Shown: positions 17,258-27,560, counted from the first letter of the stretch. The stretch is 64,000 bases of DNA from Acidovorax sp. A79 (GCF_041154505.1 NZ_AP028672.1:5558501-5622500); one strand, 5' to 3'. Made by a program: numbers and translations. The notes: generated from the sequence alone by a model not told the origin.

Positions 17258-18697
17258 TCATCTCAATGCTACTGAACGAAATCTTTCTGTTAAGAACTGC
17301 TCATGCGGATTTGCAACGCCATCCTTAATTTTGTTAAGCATTGATACCAAATCATCATCAACGATTGGAATCATAATTCCTCTTCCATCGACGTATGTGT
17401 CGTTACACCTTGCTAATAGTAGATCCATGTTATCTACCGATCTACACAAAAGCAAGCCAAATTTACCTCGATTAATTGAAAACCGCCCGGATAATTGGTC
17501 TATTTCGGGGTTTGCAACGTCGCGTGAGTAATTTTTGCATTCTACAAATATGAACTGAGCGGGGGTTTGGTAATTTGTGTGTAGTCGATGAAAGAATCCT
17601 GTATTTGCAGAGTTGTCAAATGTTATATCGATTCGCTTTCGTCCATCATGGATCTCTCTCTCTACTATCGGAGAGGTGACGTGGGGATAGAAGAGAAATT
17701 CCAGAATGCCAACGGCAAGTCTGTGGTACTTTGATGCGCTCTCTCCACCTGGTTGGATATTTCCAAGTCTGGAAATCAAATACTGTGAAATGGAAATCGG
17801 ATCCGCGTCGTTAAGTTCTTCATTCGAAATTGCCGTGGCCGTATTTTTGATCCAATCCTTGAAATCTCGAAATACCTCGGGATGAGAGCTTGTGAAGGAT
17901 GCGAGAAAGTTTTTTGAGTATTCCGATTCTGGTAACTCTTTTAAAGACTTTTTTGTGACATATGGGGTTCCATCATTGCGATATTGGACAAGGCGCGAAT
18001 AGTTTCGCAAATTCTCATGTTGCAAGTATTCCAGCACGAAATGGTTATAGTATTTTTGAGGAGTGTATTTTTTTGAGTAGGAAACGATGCCTTTTGGGGT
18101 TAGCAATATTTTTCGCCCTTCTATAACGAGCATTGATTCGTGTTGATTAATCCAGTTATGTGTGGTACGATCCCAAAAAAATCCAGATTGAATGTTTTCA
18201 TTTAACGCGATACCCCATAATTTGCATTGCTCTTGTGTGTATTTGACAAGATGGCCGCGAATTATGTTTGTGGTCATGTCTGATACTTTGTCTTTATCAA
18301 TTCCGTCGATAAAAAGACGAAAATCTTCCAAATCCTCCACAATCCCGGTGGCTACAGCCTCACTTTGAGCAATGCTATTGAATAGCTTTTGGCTGTCGAT
18401 GGAGCCAATCGCATTGCCACGAGGTCTGCCTATAGACAGGCCTAAGCACGTTTCATTGGGCTCATGTAGATAGTCGAAAAGAGCCCTTGCCTGGTCTTCT
18501 TCGCCGTCTCGAATAAGATTAATAAAAGCTTGAAAAAAACTTCGAAGCGTGCGGGTCGCATTCACAGACCATGAGTCCGAGCGGCAGCCTAGAAAAAATG
18601 GATCCACAAAAAGTGGAAGATCAACGTCGGTGTCTATGTCAACAAAGTCCAACTCAAATTGAGTAGATTCCAGTTTGAATCTTTCGCTGATTTTCAT
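17258..18697 (-). CDS. Orphan AT-rich gene: protein with C-terminal PD-(D/E)XK nuclease signature
   Basis: 479 residues. ATG 18697 was chosen because CAGGAAG lies six bases upstream; a longer in-frame start at 18736 has no site. The gene is strikingly AT-rich beside its GC-rich neighbours and uses A/T-ending codons, a sign of transfer. The N-terminal segment (residues 16-37) is acidic then hydrophobic: LDFVDIDTDVDLPLFVDPFF. The middle has no recognised domain. Residues 346-401 read EREIHDGRKRIDITF, FVECKNYS, EIDQLSGRF: Asp357, Glu386-Cys-Lys388 and Gln401 fit a PD-(D/E)XK nuclease of the Mrr/restriction-endonuclease type. No methyltransferase or second subunit is next to it. A solitary defence nuclease is plausible but unproved. 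Confidence 0.8.
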   Translation of the reverse strand: MKISERFKLESTQFELDFVDIDTDVDLPLFVDPFFLGCRSDSWSVNATRTLRSFFQAFINLIRDGEEDQARALFDYLHEPNETCLGLSIGRPRGNAIGSIDSQKLFNSIAQSEAVATGIVEDLEDFRLFIDGIDKDKVSDMTTNIIRGHLVKYTQEQCKLWGIALNENIQSGFFWDRTTHNWINQHESMLVIEGRKILLTPKGIVSYSKKYTPQKYYNHFVLEYLQHENLRNYSRLVQYRNDGTPYVTKKSLKELPESEYSKNFLASFTSSHPEVFRDFKDWIKNTATAISNEELNDADPISISQYLISRLGNIQPGGESASKYHRLAVGILEFLFYPHVTSPIVEREIHDGRKRIDITFDNSANTGFFHRLHTNYQTPAQFIFVECKNYSRDVANPEIDQLSGRFSINRGKFGLLLCRSVDNMDLLLARCNDTYVDGRGIMIPIVDDDLVSMLNKIKDGVANPHEQFLTERFRSVALR

Positions 18698-18844
18698 TTT
18701 TCTTCCTGTTGTTGAGTATGGGAAGCTGCTGCTCACGGCGTGAATTGAGTACCAGGGCGTAACTACGATTTAAAGCGATCCCTCGTTTTTCGTCTAAGAA
18801 AAAATCTCATCTTCGGAACGGCAACTGCGCGCAGCCACCATATC

Positions 18845-18865
18845 TTTGAACTAAATTCGTTCAAA
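18845..18865. promoter_or_regulatory. Perfect 7-7-7 palindrome upstream of the ROK gene
   Basis: TTTGAAC-TAAATTC-GTTCAAA is a perfect inverted repeat in the gap between the AT-rich orphan gene and the ROK regulator. It may be the operator of the ROK protein for the sugar operon. On the minus strand TTGAAC and TATGGT (16-bp spacer) could be a promoter for the orphan gene. Both roles are inference. Confidence 0.45.
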
Positions 18866-18958
18866 GTTCAGTCTTGCCCGGCCAAAGTAGACCGCATAGC
18901 ATCCCTGTCAAGCACCCACCCCCATGAGGTGCTGCACCACAACGACAGGAGACAAGCC

Positions 18959-20206
18959 TTGCCATCCACCCGCTGGAGTCACTGCGGCGCCGAAGACCTG
19001 GGCGTCTTGCAGACCATCTTCTGGTCCGCAGGCGCGTCGCGCAATGCGCTCGCGCAGCGCCTGGCGTATTCCAAGAGCAAGGCCAACGCCATGGTCGCGG
19101 CGCTGCTGGACGAAGGCCTGCTCGACGAGGTGGGCCTGCAGGAATCCTCTGGCGGCCGGCGGGCCGAAACCCTGCGTTTGAGCGAAACCCTGGGCGTGGT
19201 GATTGGCGCCGACCTGGGCGCGACGAGCATGCAGGTAGCGATCATGCGGCCCGACATGACCGTGCTGGCGCGGCACCGTGAGCCCACCGATGTGCGCCAG
19301 GGGCCGGGCGTGATTCTGGCGCGGCTGCGCGGGCTGATGCGGGAGCTGATGGCGCGCTGCGGGCTGGCGGCGTCGCAGGTCATTGCCATCGGCATGGGCC
19401 TGCCGGGGCCGGTGGATTTTGAAAGCGGCCAACTCGTCAACCCGCCGCTGATGCCCGACTGGGACGGCTTTTCCATCCGCGACTACCTGCGCGAGGCGTT
19501 TGCCGCGCCGGTGTTTGTGGACAACGACGTGAACCTGATGGCGCTGGGTGAGCTGTGGCGGCTGCAACGCAATCTGCCCAACTTCCTCGTCATCAAGGTG
19601 GGCACGGGCATTGGCTGCGGCATTGTGTGCCACGGGCAGGTGTACCGGGGCGCCAACGGGTCGGCCGGTGACGTGGGCCACATCTGCGTGGACCAGAGCG
19701 GGCCGCGCTGCCACTGCGGCAACCAGGGCTGTGTGGAGGCGATGGCGGCAGCACCCGCCATGGCGCGCATGGCGATGGAGGCCGTGGAGCGTGGCGAGAG
19801 CGCGATGCTGGCCGAGCGCCTCCAGGCCACCGGCACGCTGACCACCGAGGACGTGGCCCAGGCCAGCCGTGCGGGCGATGTGGCGGCCAACGCAATCATC
19901 CAGCGGGCGGGCAGCCTGGTGGGGCAGATGCTGGCGTCCATCGTGAATTTCTTCAACCCGTCGCACGTGTTCATTGCAGGGCGGGTGACGGACATGGGGC
20001 CGCTGTTCCTCGCGTCGGTGCGGCAGAGCGTGTACCACCGGTCGCTGGCGCTCTCCACGCGGCACCTGGAGATTCAGTACGCGCCGCTGGCCGACGATGC
20101 GGGGGTGGTGGGCGCGGGTGTGCTGGCCATGCAGCAGAGCTTGGCGCTGTCGCCGCGTGCCTCTTCTTCTGCGACCAAAGCCAATGCCGTGGGGGCCACA
20201 CGATGA
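18959..20206 (+). CDS. ROK-family transcriptional regulator (NagC/XylR-like)
   Basis: 415 residues from TTG 18959, preferred because AGGAGA lies seven bases upstream; GTG 18929 is in frame without a site. N-terminal winged helix (ASRNALAQRLAYSKSKANAM), then a ROK sugar-kinase-like fold: GADLGATS, FVDNDVNLMALGE, GTGIGCGIV, and the zinc motif GDVGHICVDQSGPRCHCGNQ continuing CVEAM. ROK repressors release DNA on binding a sugar or sugar phosphate. First gene of the ABC transporter operon; its TGA overlaps the ATG of the ATPase gene. Confidence 0.9.
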   Translation: MPSTRWSHCGAEDLGVLQTIFWSAGASRNALAQRLAYSKSKANAMVAALLDEGLLDEVGLQESSGGRRAETLRLSETLGVVIGADLGATSMQVAIMRPDMTVLARHREPTDVRQGPGVILARLRGLMRELMARCGLAASQVIAIGMGLPGPVDFESGQLVNPPLMPDWDGFSIRDYLREAFAAPVFVDNDVNLMALGELWRLQRNLPNFLVIKVGTGIGCGIVCHGQVYRGANGSAGDVGHICVDQSGPRCHCGNQGCVEAMAAAPAMARMAMEAVERGESAMLAERLQATGTLTTEDVAQASRAGDVAANAIIQRAGSLVGQMLASIVNFFNPSHVFIAGRVTDMGPLFLASVRQSVYHRSLALSTRHLEIQYAPLADDAGVVGAGVLAMQQSLALSPRASSSATKANAVGATR

Positions 20207-21693
20207 GCGTCGCTGTCGAGTTTCGCAATGTGACCAAGGAGTTCGGCCCGGTGCGCGTGCTGCACGGCGTGGGCTTTGCGCTGCAGCCGGGGCGTGTGTA
20301 CGGCCTGCTGGGCGAGAACGGCGCGGGCAAGTCCACGTTGATGAAGATTCTGGCGGGGTACGAGAGTCCGACCACCGGCGAGGTGGTGGTGGATGGCGCG
20401 GTGCGTGCCCCGGGCGGCGGATCGCGCGCGGCCGAGGCGCAGGGCATCGTGCTCATCCACCAGGAGTTCAACCTGGCGGACGACCTGACGATTGCGCAGA
20501 ACATCTTTCTGGGCCATGAGATCAAGAAGGGCCCTTTCCTGGATGACAAGGCGATGCGCGAGAAGACGCGCGCTGCACTGGCACAGGTGGGTTTGCCGCT
20601 CGACCCTGACACGCGGGTGAAGAAGCTCATCGTGGCCGAGAAGCAGCTGGTGGAGATTGCCCGCGCGCTGGCCCGCAATGCGCGCCTGCTCATCATGGAC
20701 GAGCCCACCGCCACGCTGACCCCGGGCGAGACGGAGCGCCTGTTTGCGCTGATGGCGGGGCTCAAGGCGGCGGGCGTGACCATCATCTACATATCGCACA
20801 AGCTCGACGAAGTGGAACGCACCACCGACGAGGTGGTGGTGATGCGCGACGGCCTGCTGGTGGCGCGCGAGGCCACGGCCAGCGTGACGCGGCGGCAGAT
20901 GGCCAACCTGATGGTGGGCCGCGAGCTGGCGGATCTGTTCCCGCCCAAGCTGCCTGCGCCTGCGGGTGGAGAGCCCGCCATTCAGGTGCGCGGCCTCTCG
21001 GTGCCGGGCTGGGCCGAGGAGGTGAGCTTTGACGTGCGGCGCGGCGAGATTCTGGGCTTTGCCGGGCTGGTGGGCGCTGGCCGCACCGAGCTGTTCGAGG
21101 GCCTGCTAGGCCTGCGCCCGCGCTCGGCCGGCACGGTGGAGCTGGCCGGCAAGCCGGTGAATTTGAAAAGCCCGCGCGATGCGGCGCGCCACGGCCTCAC
21201 GTACCTGAGCGAAGACCGCAAGGGCAAGGGCCTGCACGTGCACTTCAGCCTGCGGCCCAACCTGACGCTGATGGCGCTGGAGCGCTATGCCAAGCCCTGG
21301 CTCGACCCGGCGGCCGAGCAGGCTGCGCTGCGCGATGCGGTGCAGGAGTTCGGCATCCGCACCGGGTCGCTGGAGGTGCGCGCGTCGTCGCTGTCGGGCG
21401 GCAACCAGCAAAAGCTGGCGCTGGCCAAGGTGCTGCACCCCGGCCCCAGCGTGGTGGTGCTGGACGAGCCCACGCGCGGCGTGGACGTGGGCGCCAAGCG
21501 CGAGATCTATCACCTGGTGCAGCGCCTGGCCGAGCAGGGGCTGGCGGTGGTGGTGATTTCTTCCGAACTGATGGAGCTGATCGGCCTGTGCCACCGCGTG
21601 GCGGTGATGCGCGCCGGGCGGCTGCAGACCACGCTCCAAGAGCCTAATTTGACCGAAGAGGAGTTGATCGCACATGCCACAGGTACCCGCTGA
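20203..21693 (+). CDS. Sugar ABC transporter ATP-binding protein (two-domain, CUT2/RbsA type)
   Basis: 496 residues, typical RbsA/XylG length. Domain 1: Walker [10 protein letters not shown] near residue 37 and Walker [12 protein letters not shown]. Domain 2: a degenerate Walker [11 protein letters not shown] and signature [15 protein letters not shown] with [16 protein letters not shown], as usual for CUT2 ATPases. It energises import through the permease at 21674. Overlaps ROK by 4 bp and the permease by 20 bp. Confidence 0.95.
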   Translation: MSVAVEFRNVTKEFGPVRVLHGVGFALQPGRVYGLLGENGAGKSTLMKILAGYESPTTGEVVVDGAVRAPGGGSRAAEAQGIVLIHQEFNLADDLTIAQNIFLGHEIKKGPFLDDKAMREKTRAALAQVGLPLDPDTRVKKLIVAEKQLVEIARALARNARLLIMDEPTATLTPGETERLFALMAGLKAAGVTIIYISHKLDEVERTTDEVVVMRDGLLVAREATASVTRRQMANLMVGRELADLFPPKLPAPAGGEPAIQVRGLSVPGWAEEVSFDVRRGEILGFAGLVGAGRTELFEGLLGLRPRSAGTVELAGKPVNLKSPRDAARHGLTYLSEDRKGKGLHVHFSLRPNLTLMALERYAKPWLDPAAEQAALRDAVQEFGIRTGSLEVRASSLSGGNQQKLALAKVLHPGPSVVVLDEPTRGVDVGAKREIYHLVQRLAEQGLAVVVISSELMELIGLCHRVAVMRAGRLQTTLQEPNLTEEELIAHATGTR

Positions 21694-22720
21694 AAACGCA
21701 TCCACCGCAGCGGCTGCCGCAGCAACCGCTGTACCTGGTGCAGGCCGCCACGGCGGCGCCACGGCCTGGTGGGGCAAGCTGCACGGGCTGGGCCCGGTCA
21801 TCGGGCTGGTGCTGCTGTGCATTGCCGGCACGCTGCTCAACAGCAACTTCGCCACCTACGACAACGTGATGAACGTCCTCACGCGCACGGCCTTCATCGG
21901 CATCATCGCGGTGGGGATGTGCTTTGTGATCATCTCTGGCGGCATCGATTTGTCGGTGGGGTCGATGGCGGCGCTGATCGCAGGCTCGGTCATCTTGTTC
22001 ATGAACGCGATGGCGCCCGTGCTGGGCTCGCCCATGGCGGCCGTGGTGGTGGGCATGCTGCTGGCCGTGGTGCTGGGCGCGGTGTTTGGGCTGGTGCACG
22101 GCCTGCTCATCACCAAGGGGCGCATCGAGCCCTTCATCGTGACGCTGGGCACGCTGGGCATCTTCCGCGCGTACCTCACGTATTTCTCGAACGGCGGCGC
22201 CATCACGCTCGAGAACGACCTGTCGGACATCTACAGCCCGGTGTATTACGCCAACCTGCTGGGTGTGCCGATCCCGGTGTGGATCTTCCTGCTGGTCGCT
22301 GTCATCGGCGGCGTGATCCTGAACCGCACGGCCTATGGCCGCTATGTGCAGGCCATCGGCTCCAACGAGCAGGTGGCGCAGTACGCGGCGGTGGACGTGC
22401 ACAAGATCAAGATTCTGACCTACATGCTGCTCGGCGTGTGCGTGGGTATTGCCACGCTGCTGTACGTGCCACGGCTCGGTTCTGCATCGCCCACCACGGG
22501 GCTGCTGTGGGAGCTGGAGGCGATTGCCGCCGTCATCGTGGGCGGCACGGTGCTCAAGGGCGGGGCGGGCAGCATCACCGGCACGGTGGTGGGGGCGATC
22601 CTGCTGTCGGTGATCAGCAATATCTTGAACCTGACCAGCATCATCAGCGTGTACCTGAATGCGGCGGTGCAGGGCTTCGTGATCATTGCCGTCGCATTCA
22701 TGCAGCGCGGCAAGAGGTGA
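21674..22720 (+). CDS. Sugar ABC transporter permease (CUT2/RbsC type)
   Basis: 348 residues with about ten hydrophobic segments. Family marks: [40 protein letters not shown], and [19 protein letters not shown] near the C-terminus. Probably a homodimeric channel. Overlaps the ATPase gene by 20 bp. A 254-bp gap with a strong hairpin separates it from the binding-protein gene. Confidence 0.94.
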   Translation: MPQVPAENASTAAAAAATAVPGAGRHGGATAWWGKLHGLGPVIGLVLLCIAGTLLNSNFATYDNVMNVLTRTAFIGIIAVGMCFVIISGGIDLSVGSMAALIAGSVILFMNAMAPVLGSPMAAVVVGMLLAVVLGAVFGLVHGLLITKGRIEPFIVTLGTLGIFRAYLTYFSNGGAITLENDLSDIYSPVYYANLLGVPIPVWIFLLVAVIGGVILNRTAYGRYVQAIGSNEQVAQYAAVDVHKIKILTYMLLGVCVGIATLLYVPRLGSASPTTGLLWELEAIAAVIVGGTVLKGGAGSITGTVVGAILLSVISNILNLTSIISVYLNAAVQGFVIIAVAFMQRGKR

Positions 22721-22779
22721 TGGCTGTGTCGCGACTTCATTCCTTTCACTCACCCCGCAAGGCACTCCCAACCCCCCAA

Positions 22780-22857
22780 CCGTTCGGGCTGAGCCTGTCG
22801 AAGCCTGAGCACTCGCGCCCTGTGTTGGCAGCCCTTCGACAAGCTCAGGGCGAACGG
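22780..22857. repeat. Long intergenic hairpin inside the sugar ABC operon
   Basis: The arm 22780-22803 (CCGTTCGGGCTGAGCC...) pairs with 22834-22857 (...GCTCAGGGCGAACGG) with a few mismatches over 24 bp; loop 30 bases. It lies between the permease and binding-protein genes, a position where such hairpins often stabilise or partly terminate mRNA to set unequal expression. No T tract follows. Confidence 0.65.
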
Positions 22858-22974
22858 CCACGGGCGCAGGCCAAAGGTGCCCTCAACGGTTTTTGATTTC
22901 GTCAGTGTTCCCCAGTCGGCCAGGCTTTCATGGCCATTTTTCAGCAAAGCAATAGCAACAGGAGACAACGCATC

Positions 22975-23961
22975 ATGAATAGCAAGACAACTTCTTCCTT
23001 CACCCGCCGCCTGGCCCTCTCGGCCGTGGGTGCCGCCGCCGCGCTGGCGTTGGCAGGCCCGGCGATAGCCCAGGCCAACAAGACGGTGGTGGGCGTGGCC
23101 ATTCCGTCGGCCACGCACGGCTTCACCGGTGGCATCGTGTACTGGGCCAACCAGGCCAAGAAGGACCTGGAGAAGGCCCACCCCGGCCTGCAGGTGATCG
23201 TGAAGACCGCAGGCGGCGCGCCCGAACAGGCCAACCAGTTGCAGGATCTGGTCACGGTGAACAAGATCAACGCCCTGGTCATCTTCCCGTTCGAATCGGC
23301 GGCGCTGACCAAGCCCGTGGCCCAGGTCAAGGCCAAGGGTGTGTACGTCACGGTGGTGGATCGCGGCCTGACGGACACCAGCGCACAGGACGCGTATGTG
23401 GCCGGTGACAACACGGCGTTTGGCAAGATTCCGGCCGAGTACATCGCCAAGGCGCTGAACGGCAAGGGCAACGTGGTGGCCATGCGCGGCATTGCGACCA
23501 CGCTGGACAACGAGCGCATGGACGCGTTCAACGCGGTGCTGAAGAACCACCCCGACATCAAGCTGCTGGACGCCAAGTACGCCAACTGGAACCGTGACGA
23601 TGCCTTCAAGGTGATGCAGGACTACCTGACCCGCTTTCCGCAGATCGACGCGGTGTGGGCGGCCGACGACGACATGGCCGTGGGCGTGCTCAAGGCCATC
23701 GAGCAGGCCAAGCGCAAGGACATCAAGCTGGTGTTCGGCGGCGCGGGTGCCAAGGGCATGATCAAGACGCTGGCCGACGGCAGCAACCCGCTGATCCAGG
23801 CCAATGTGTCGTACAGCCCCAAGTTCATTTACGACTCGATCAAGCTCACGGCCGAGGCGCGCATCAAGGGCGAGAAGCTGCCTGCGACGACGATCATTCC
23901 GTCGGTGCTCATCACCAAGGAAAACGCGAAGAGCTTCTACTTCCCAGACTCGCCATTCTGA
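22975..23961 (+). CDS. Sugar ABC transporter periplasmic binding protein (RbsB-like)
   Basis: 328 residues from ATG 22975 with GGAGAC at 22961. Signal peptide [23 protein letters not shown]. Periplasmic binding protein fold of the ribose/galactose type: [67 protein letters not shown]. It captures the substrate for the permease and ATPase upstream. Ligand not predictable; the downstream isomerase and dehydrogenase suggest an uncommon sugar or polyol. Confidence 0.94.
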   Translation: MNSKTTSSFTRRLALSAVGAAAALALAGPAIAQANKTVVGVAIPSATHGFTGGIVYWANQAKKDLEKAHPGLQVIVKTAGGAPEQANQLQDLVTVNKINALVIFPFESAALTKPVAQVKAKGVYVTVVDRGLTDTSAQDAYVAGDNTAFGKIPAEYIAKALNGKGNVVAMRGIATTLDNERMDAFNAVLKNHPDIKLLDAKYANWNRDDAFKVMQDYLTRFPQIDAVWAADDDMAVGVLKAIEQAKRKDIKLVFGGAGAKGMIKTLADGSNPLIQANVSYSPKFIYDSIKLTAEARIKGEKLPATTIIPSVLITKENAKSFYFPDSPF

Positions 23962-23987
23962 TGGTGTTTTTGAGTCAAATAGGCCTC

Positions 23988-24030
23988 TAGCGCTTATCCA
24001 TCAAGCGCAAGCAGCTATCGAAAATATAGC
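23988..24030 (+). repeat. Dispersed short repeat, copy c (most complete)
   Basis: TAGCGCTTATCCATCAAGCGC is followed by AAGCAGCTATC and AAAATATAGC. A flank GAGTCAAATAGGCCTC at 23972-23987 may belong to it. Starts 26 bp after the binding-protein stop. Confidence 0.8.
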
Positions 24031-24076
24031 TGCTTGCCGCTTCGCACCTGCAACCCCACGCCCCTTGGGAGCCGCC

Positions 24077-25087
24077 ATGCCAAGACCCGTCACCCTCTTC
24101 ACCGGCCAATGGGCCGACCTGCCGCTGGCAGAACTCGCGCCGCTGGCACGCAGCATGGGCTACGACGGCCTGGAGCTGGCCTGCTGGGGCGACCATTTCA
24201 ACGTGCAGGAGGCGCTGTCGTCGCCCCAGTACGTCAAGGACAAACACGCACTGCTGGCCCAGCACGGCCTGCAGTGTTTTGCCATCGGCAACCACCTGGT
24301 GGGCCAGGCCGTGTGCGACTTGATCGACGAGCGCCACCAGTCCATCCTGCCGCCGCATGTGTGGGGCGACGGCGAGCCCGAGGGCGTGCGCCAGCGCGCC
24401 GCCGCCGAGCTGGCCGACACGGCGCGTGCTGCCGCCAGGTTTGGTGTGAAGACGGTCACGGGCTTCACGGGCTCGTCGGTGTGGCATTCGATCTACGCGT
24501 TTCCGCCCACCACGCAGGCGTATTGGGACAAGGGGTTTGCCGATTTCGCCCAGCGCTTCGGCCCCATCCTCGATGTGTTCGAACAGCACGACATCAACTT
24601 CGCGCTGGAGGTGCACCCCACCGAGATCGCGTTCGACATCGCCTCGGCAGAGCGCGCGATCGCGGCGGTCAACCAGCACCGGCGCTTCGGCTTCAACTAC
24701 GACCCGAGCCATCTGGCCTACCAGGGCGTGGACTATGTGAAGTTCATCCGCCAGTTTGCAGGCCGCATCTACAACGCCCACATGAAGGACGTGTGGTGGG
24801 GCAAGGGCGACGGCACGGTGGGCACCTTCGGCGGGCACACCAGCTTTGGCGATGCCCGGCGCCACTGGGACTTTCGCAGCGTGGGGCGCGGGATGATCGA
24901 TTTCGAATCCATCATCGTCGCGCTCAACGACATCGGCTACCAGGGCCCGCTCTCGGTCGAGTGGGAAGACAGCCGCATGGACCGCGTGCACGGCGCCACC
25001 GAGAGCGCGGCGTTCTGCAAGCGGCTCGACTTCAAGCCCGCGGCGGGCGCATTCGATGCCGTCTTTGCACGGGACAAGCAGGCCTAG
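24077..25087 (+). CDS. Sugar phosphate isomerase/epimerase (AP-endonuclease-2-like TIM barrel)
   Basis: 336 residues from ATG 24077, following GGGAGCC. TIM barrel of the xylose-isomerase-like family: [58 protein letters not shown] and [11 protein letters not shown], which hold the Glu, Asp, His and Glu metal ligands. It probably isomerises or epimerises the imported sugar or its oxidised form. Located between the binding-protein and Gfo/Idh/MocA genes in the same direction. Confidence 0.9.
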   Translation: MPRPVTLFTGQWADLPLAELAPLARSMGYDGLELACWGDHFNVQEALSSPQYVKDKHALLAQHGLQCFAIGNHLVGQAVCDLIDERHQSILPPHVWGDGEPEGVRQRAAAELADTARAAARFGVKTVTGFTGSSVWHSIYAFPPTTQAYWDKGFADFAQRFGPILDVFEQHDINFALEVHPTEIAFDIASAERAIAAVNQHRRFGFNYDPSHLAYQGVDYVKFIRQFAGRIYNAHMKDVWWGKGDGTVGTFGGHTSFGDARRHWDFRSVGRGMIDFESIIVALNDIGYQGPLSVEWEDSRMDRVHGATESAAFCKRLDFKPAAGAFDAVFARDKQA

Positions 25088-25136
25088 CCGCGCTCCTCAA
25101 ACCGACAACAACACACAGCGAGCAAAGGCTTTTCGT

Positions 25137-26303
25137 ATGTCCAGTGAAAGAAAGCTCCGCTGCGCCATGGTGGGCGGTGGCCACGGCGCCTTCATCGGTG
25201 CGGTGCACCGCAAGGCCATGGCGCTCGACAGCCAGTTCGAGCTGGTGGCGGGCGCGCTGTCGTCATCGCCCGAGCGGGCCCGCGCATCCGGCGCCGAGCT
25301 GGGCCTGGCGGACGACCGCAACCACGGCACCTGGCAAGACCTGCTGGCCGACGAACTGCGCCGCAGCCCGGGCGACCGCATCGACCTGGTGAGCATCGTC
25401 ACCCCCAACCATGTGCACCACCCGGTGGCCCTGGCCTTTGTGCAGGCGGGCTTTCATGTGGTGTGCGACAAGCCGCTGGTGCACACCAGCGCGCAGGCCG
25501 ATGAGCTGGTGGCGGCGGTGAAGAAGGCCGGCACCGTGTTCGGCGTGACCTACAACTACACCGGCTACCCCATGGTGCGCGAGGCGCGCCACCTGGTGCA
25601 GAGCGGCGCCCTGGGCACGCTGCGCAAGGTCACCGTGGAATACAACCAGGGCTGGCTGGCCACGGCGGTGGAGCAGGGCAGCGGCAACAAGCAGGCCGAC
25701 TGGCGGCTGGACCCCGCGCGCAGCGGCGCCGTGGGCACCATGGGCGACATCGGATCGCACGCCGAGAACCTGGCCGCCACCGTCACCGGCCAGCGGCCGG
25801 AGGCGCTGTGCGCCGACCTCACCACCTTCGGCGCCGGCCGCCGGCTGGACGACGATGCACAGCTGCTGCTGCGCTATGCGGGCGGCGCACGCGGCGTGAT
25901 CGTCGCGTCGCAGGTGGCGGCGGGGCTGGAGAACGATGTGCGCCTGCAGGTGTCCGGCACGCTGGGCACGCTGGTGTGGCGGCAGGAGGACCCCAACCAC
26001 CTGGTGCATTCGCCGGTGGACGGGCCACGCCGCATCCTCACGCGCGGCTCGCCCTGGCTGAGCGAATCGGCCCTGCGCGCGGGGCGCATTCCGGCCGGGC
26101 ACCCGGAGGCTTTCATCGAAGCGTTTGCCAACGTCTACCTGGGCGTGGCGGCGGACATCCGCGCCCGGGTTGCGGGCAGAACCGCCAGCGCGCTGGAGGC
26201 CGACTACCCGCGCGTGGAAGACGGGGCCGAGGGCGTGCGCTTCATCGAGAAGGTGGTGGAGTCCGCCGCGAGCGAGCGCAAGTGGACGGCGCTGGCTGGG
26301 TAG
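25137..26303 (+). CDS. Gfo/Idh/MocA-family NAD(P)-dependent oxidoreductase
   Basis: 388 residues from ATG 25137. Rossmann start [17 protein letters not shown], then [17 protein letters not shown] and the family EKP-like catalytic motif as CDKPLVH near residue 118. The C-terminal domain includes [17 protein letters not shown] with the likely catalytic His. Oxidises a sugar or inositol-type substrate. Next to the isomerase gene, consistent with oxidation followed by isomerisation as in inositol or glucoside pathways. Confidence 0.92.
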   Translation: MSSERKLRCAMVGGGHGAFIGAVHRKAMALDSQFELVAGALSSSPERARASGAELGLADDRNHGTWQDLLADELRRSPGDRIDLVSIVTPNHVHHPVALAFVQAGFHVVCDKPLVHTSAQADELVAAVKKAGTVFGVTYNYTGYPMVREARHLVQSGALGTLRKVTVEYNQGWLATAVEQGSGNKQADWRLDPARSGAVGTMGDIGSHAENLAATVTGQRPEALCADLTTFGAGRRLDDDAQLLLRYAGGARGVIVASQVAAGLENDVRLQVSGTLGTLVWRQEDPNHLVHSPVDGPRRILTRGSPWLSESALRAGRIPAGHPEAFIEAFANVYLGVAADIRARVAGRTASALEADYPRVEDGAEGVRFIEKVVESAASERKWTALAG

Positions 26304-26352
26304 GCGGGCGGGCAGGCCGGTGGAGGGGGATGGCACAGGGCAGAATCACCCG

Positions 26353-26922
26353 ATGACCTCCGAGAAAGACAAGATGATCTCCGGCGCGCCGTACATGGCC
26401 GCCGACCCGCAGCTGGTCGCCGACCGCCTGCGCGCCCGCCAGTTGTGCCACGCCATCCACCACGCGCCTGCGGCGGATGCTGCCGCGCTGCAAGCCCTGC
26501 AGGCGCAGCTGCTGCCGGGCCAGCCCGGCAGCGTGCAGATCACGCCACCGTTTCATTGCGACTACGGCTACAACATTTTTCTGGGTGAAGGCGTGTACTT
26601 CAACTTCAACTGCGTGGTGCTCGACGGCGCGCCGGTGCGCATCGGGGCCCGCACGCTGTGCGCGCCGGGCGTGCAGATCTACACCGCCTCGCACCCCTTG
26701 TCGCCCGAAGAGCGCGCGACCGGCGTCGAGCTGTGCCTGCCCGTGACCATCGGCGAGGACGTGTGGATTGGCGGCGGCGCCATCATCTGCCCCGGCGTGA
26801 CGATTGGCGATGGTGCGGTGATCGGCGCGGGCAGCGTGGTCACCCGCGACGTGCCGGCGCGGGTGCTGGCGGCGGGCAACCCGTGCCGGGTGGTGCGGCC
26901 GCTCGACCCGCTGGTGGCCTGA
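26353..26922 (+). CDS. Maltose/galactoside O-acetyltransferase-family protein
   Basis: 189 residues. N-terminal Mac domain (MISGAPYMAADPQLVADRLRARQ), then a left-handed beta-helix of hexapeptides (IFLGEGVYFNFNCVVLDGAPVRIGARTL) with the catalytic His in YTASHPLS. Uses acetyl-CoA to acetylate a sugar hydroxyl. Last gene of the sugar cluster, 49 bp after the oxidoreductase; might detoxify non-metabolised sugar. Confidence 0.92.
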   Translation: MTSEKDKMISGAPYMAADPQLVADRLRARQLCHAIHHAPAADAAALQALQAQLLPGQPGSVQITPPFHCDYGYNIFLGEGVYFNFNCVVLDGAPVRIGARTLCAPGVQIYTASHPLSPEERATGVELCLPVTIGEDVWIGGGAIICPGVTIGDGAVIGAGSVVTRDVPARVLAAGNPCRVVRPLDPLVA

Positions 26923-26961
26923 GGCGACCCGGCGAACCCGTGCGGTCGCCCGCACGGCGGC

Positions 26962-27318
26962 TTACTGGGCGTTGGCCAGCTGGAACCGCTGGTCGAAGTT
27001 CATCTTGCCCAGCACGCGCAGCGCGGCGGTGCGCGTGGCGGCATCGACCTTGCTGATGTCCAGGCTGTAGCGCCTGGCGGTGGACACCACGTCCACGCAC
27101 TTGTGCCCCCATTGCACGGCCACCAGCAGGGTGGCGCGCTGGCCCGCCTCCACGCCGCCCACGGAGACGCCGCGCTGTTCGGGCCGCAGCATGAATTCCA
27201 GGTGGGGCGTGCGCGTGAGCGTGAGGCGGCTGGCTCCCACGGGGCCCAGCGCGAACGAGACGACCCAGTCGTCTTCATCTTCCACGGTCAGGAACGGGAC
27301 ATGCTGGGGTGCTGCCAT
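26962..27318 (-). CDS. Conserved hypothetical protein
   Basis: 118 residues from ATG 27318 (MAAPQHVPFLTVEDEDDWVV). Mostly beta-rich, without signal peptide or membrane segment. The middle part has LTLTRTPHLEFMLRPEQRGVSVGG and a Cys in KCVDVVSTARRY. No family is recognised. It is convergent with the acetyltransferase and stands alone, with codon use like its neighbours. Confidence 0.7.
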   Translation of the reverse strand: MAAPQHVPFLTVEDEDDWVVSFALGPVGASRLTLTRTPHLEFMLRPEQRGVSVGGVEAGQRATLLVAVQWGHKCVDVVSTARRYSLDISKVDAATRTAALRVLGKMNFDQRFQLANAQ

Positions 27319-27560
27319 GGTGGGCGTCGGGTGGGGTGGAAAAGGCCTCGCGGGGCCAGGCTGGTAGCGCTGCCCCGGCTGCGGACGGCCGCCAGTATGC
27401 CGTTGCAAGAGCTGTGCCGAGGGCGGGAGAACCCGAGGTTGGGCCTTTCCAACGCGGCGGCGGCATGTCAGTTTGCTGCAAGCAAGGGCATGCGCCGCAG
27501 GGCGGGTGCCCTGGAGGCCAGGGAACCCGGTGAAAAGGGGTATTTTGGTAAAACTGGCTC

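Noticed and set aside
17200..18960. Prophage or integrative element with attachment sites
   Set aside because: No integrase, no tRNA and no flanking direct repeats were found; only one AT-rich gene is present.
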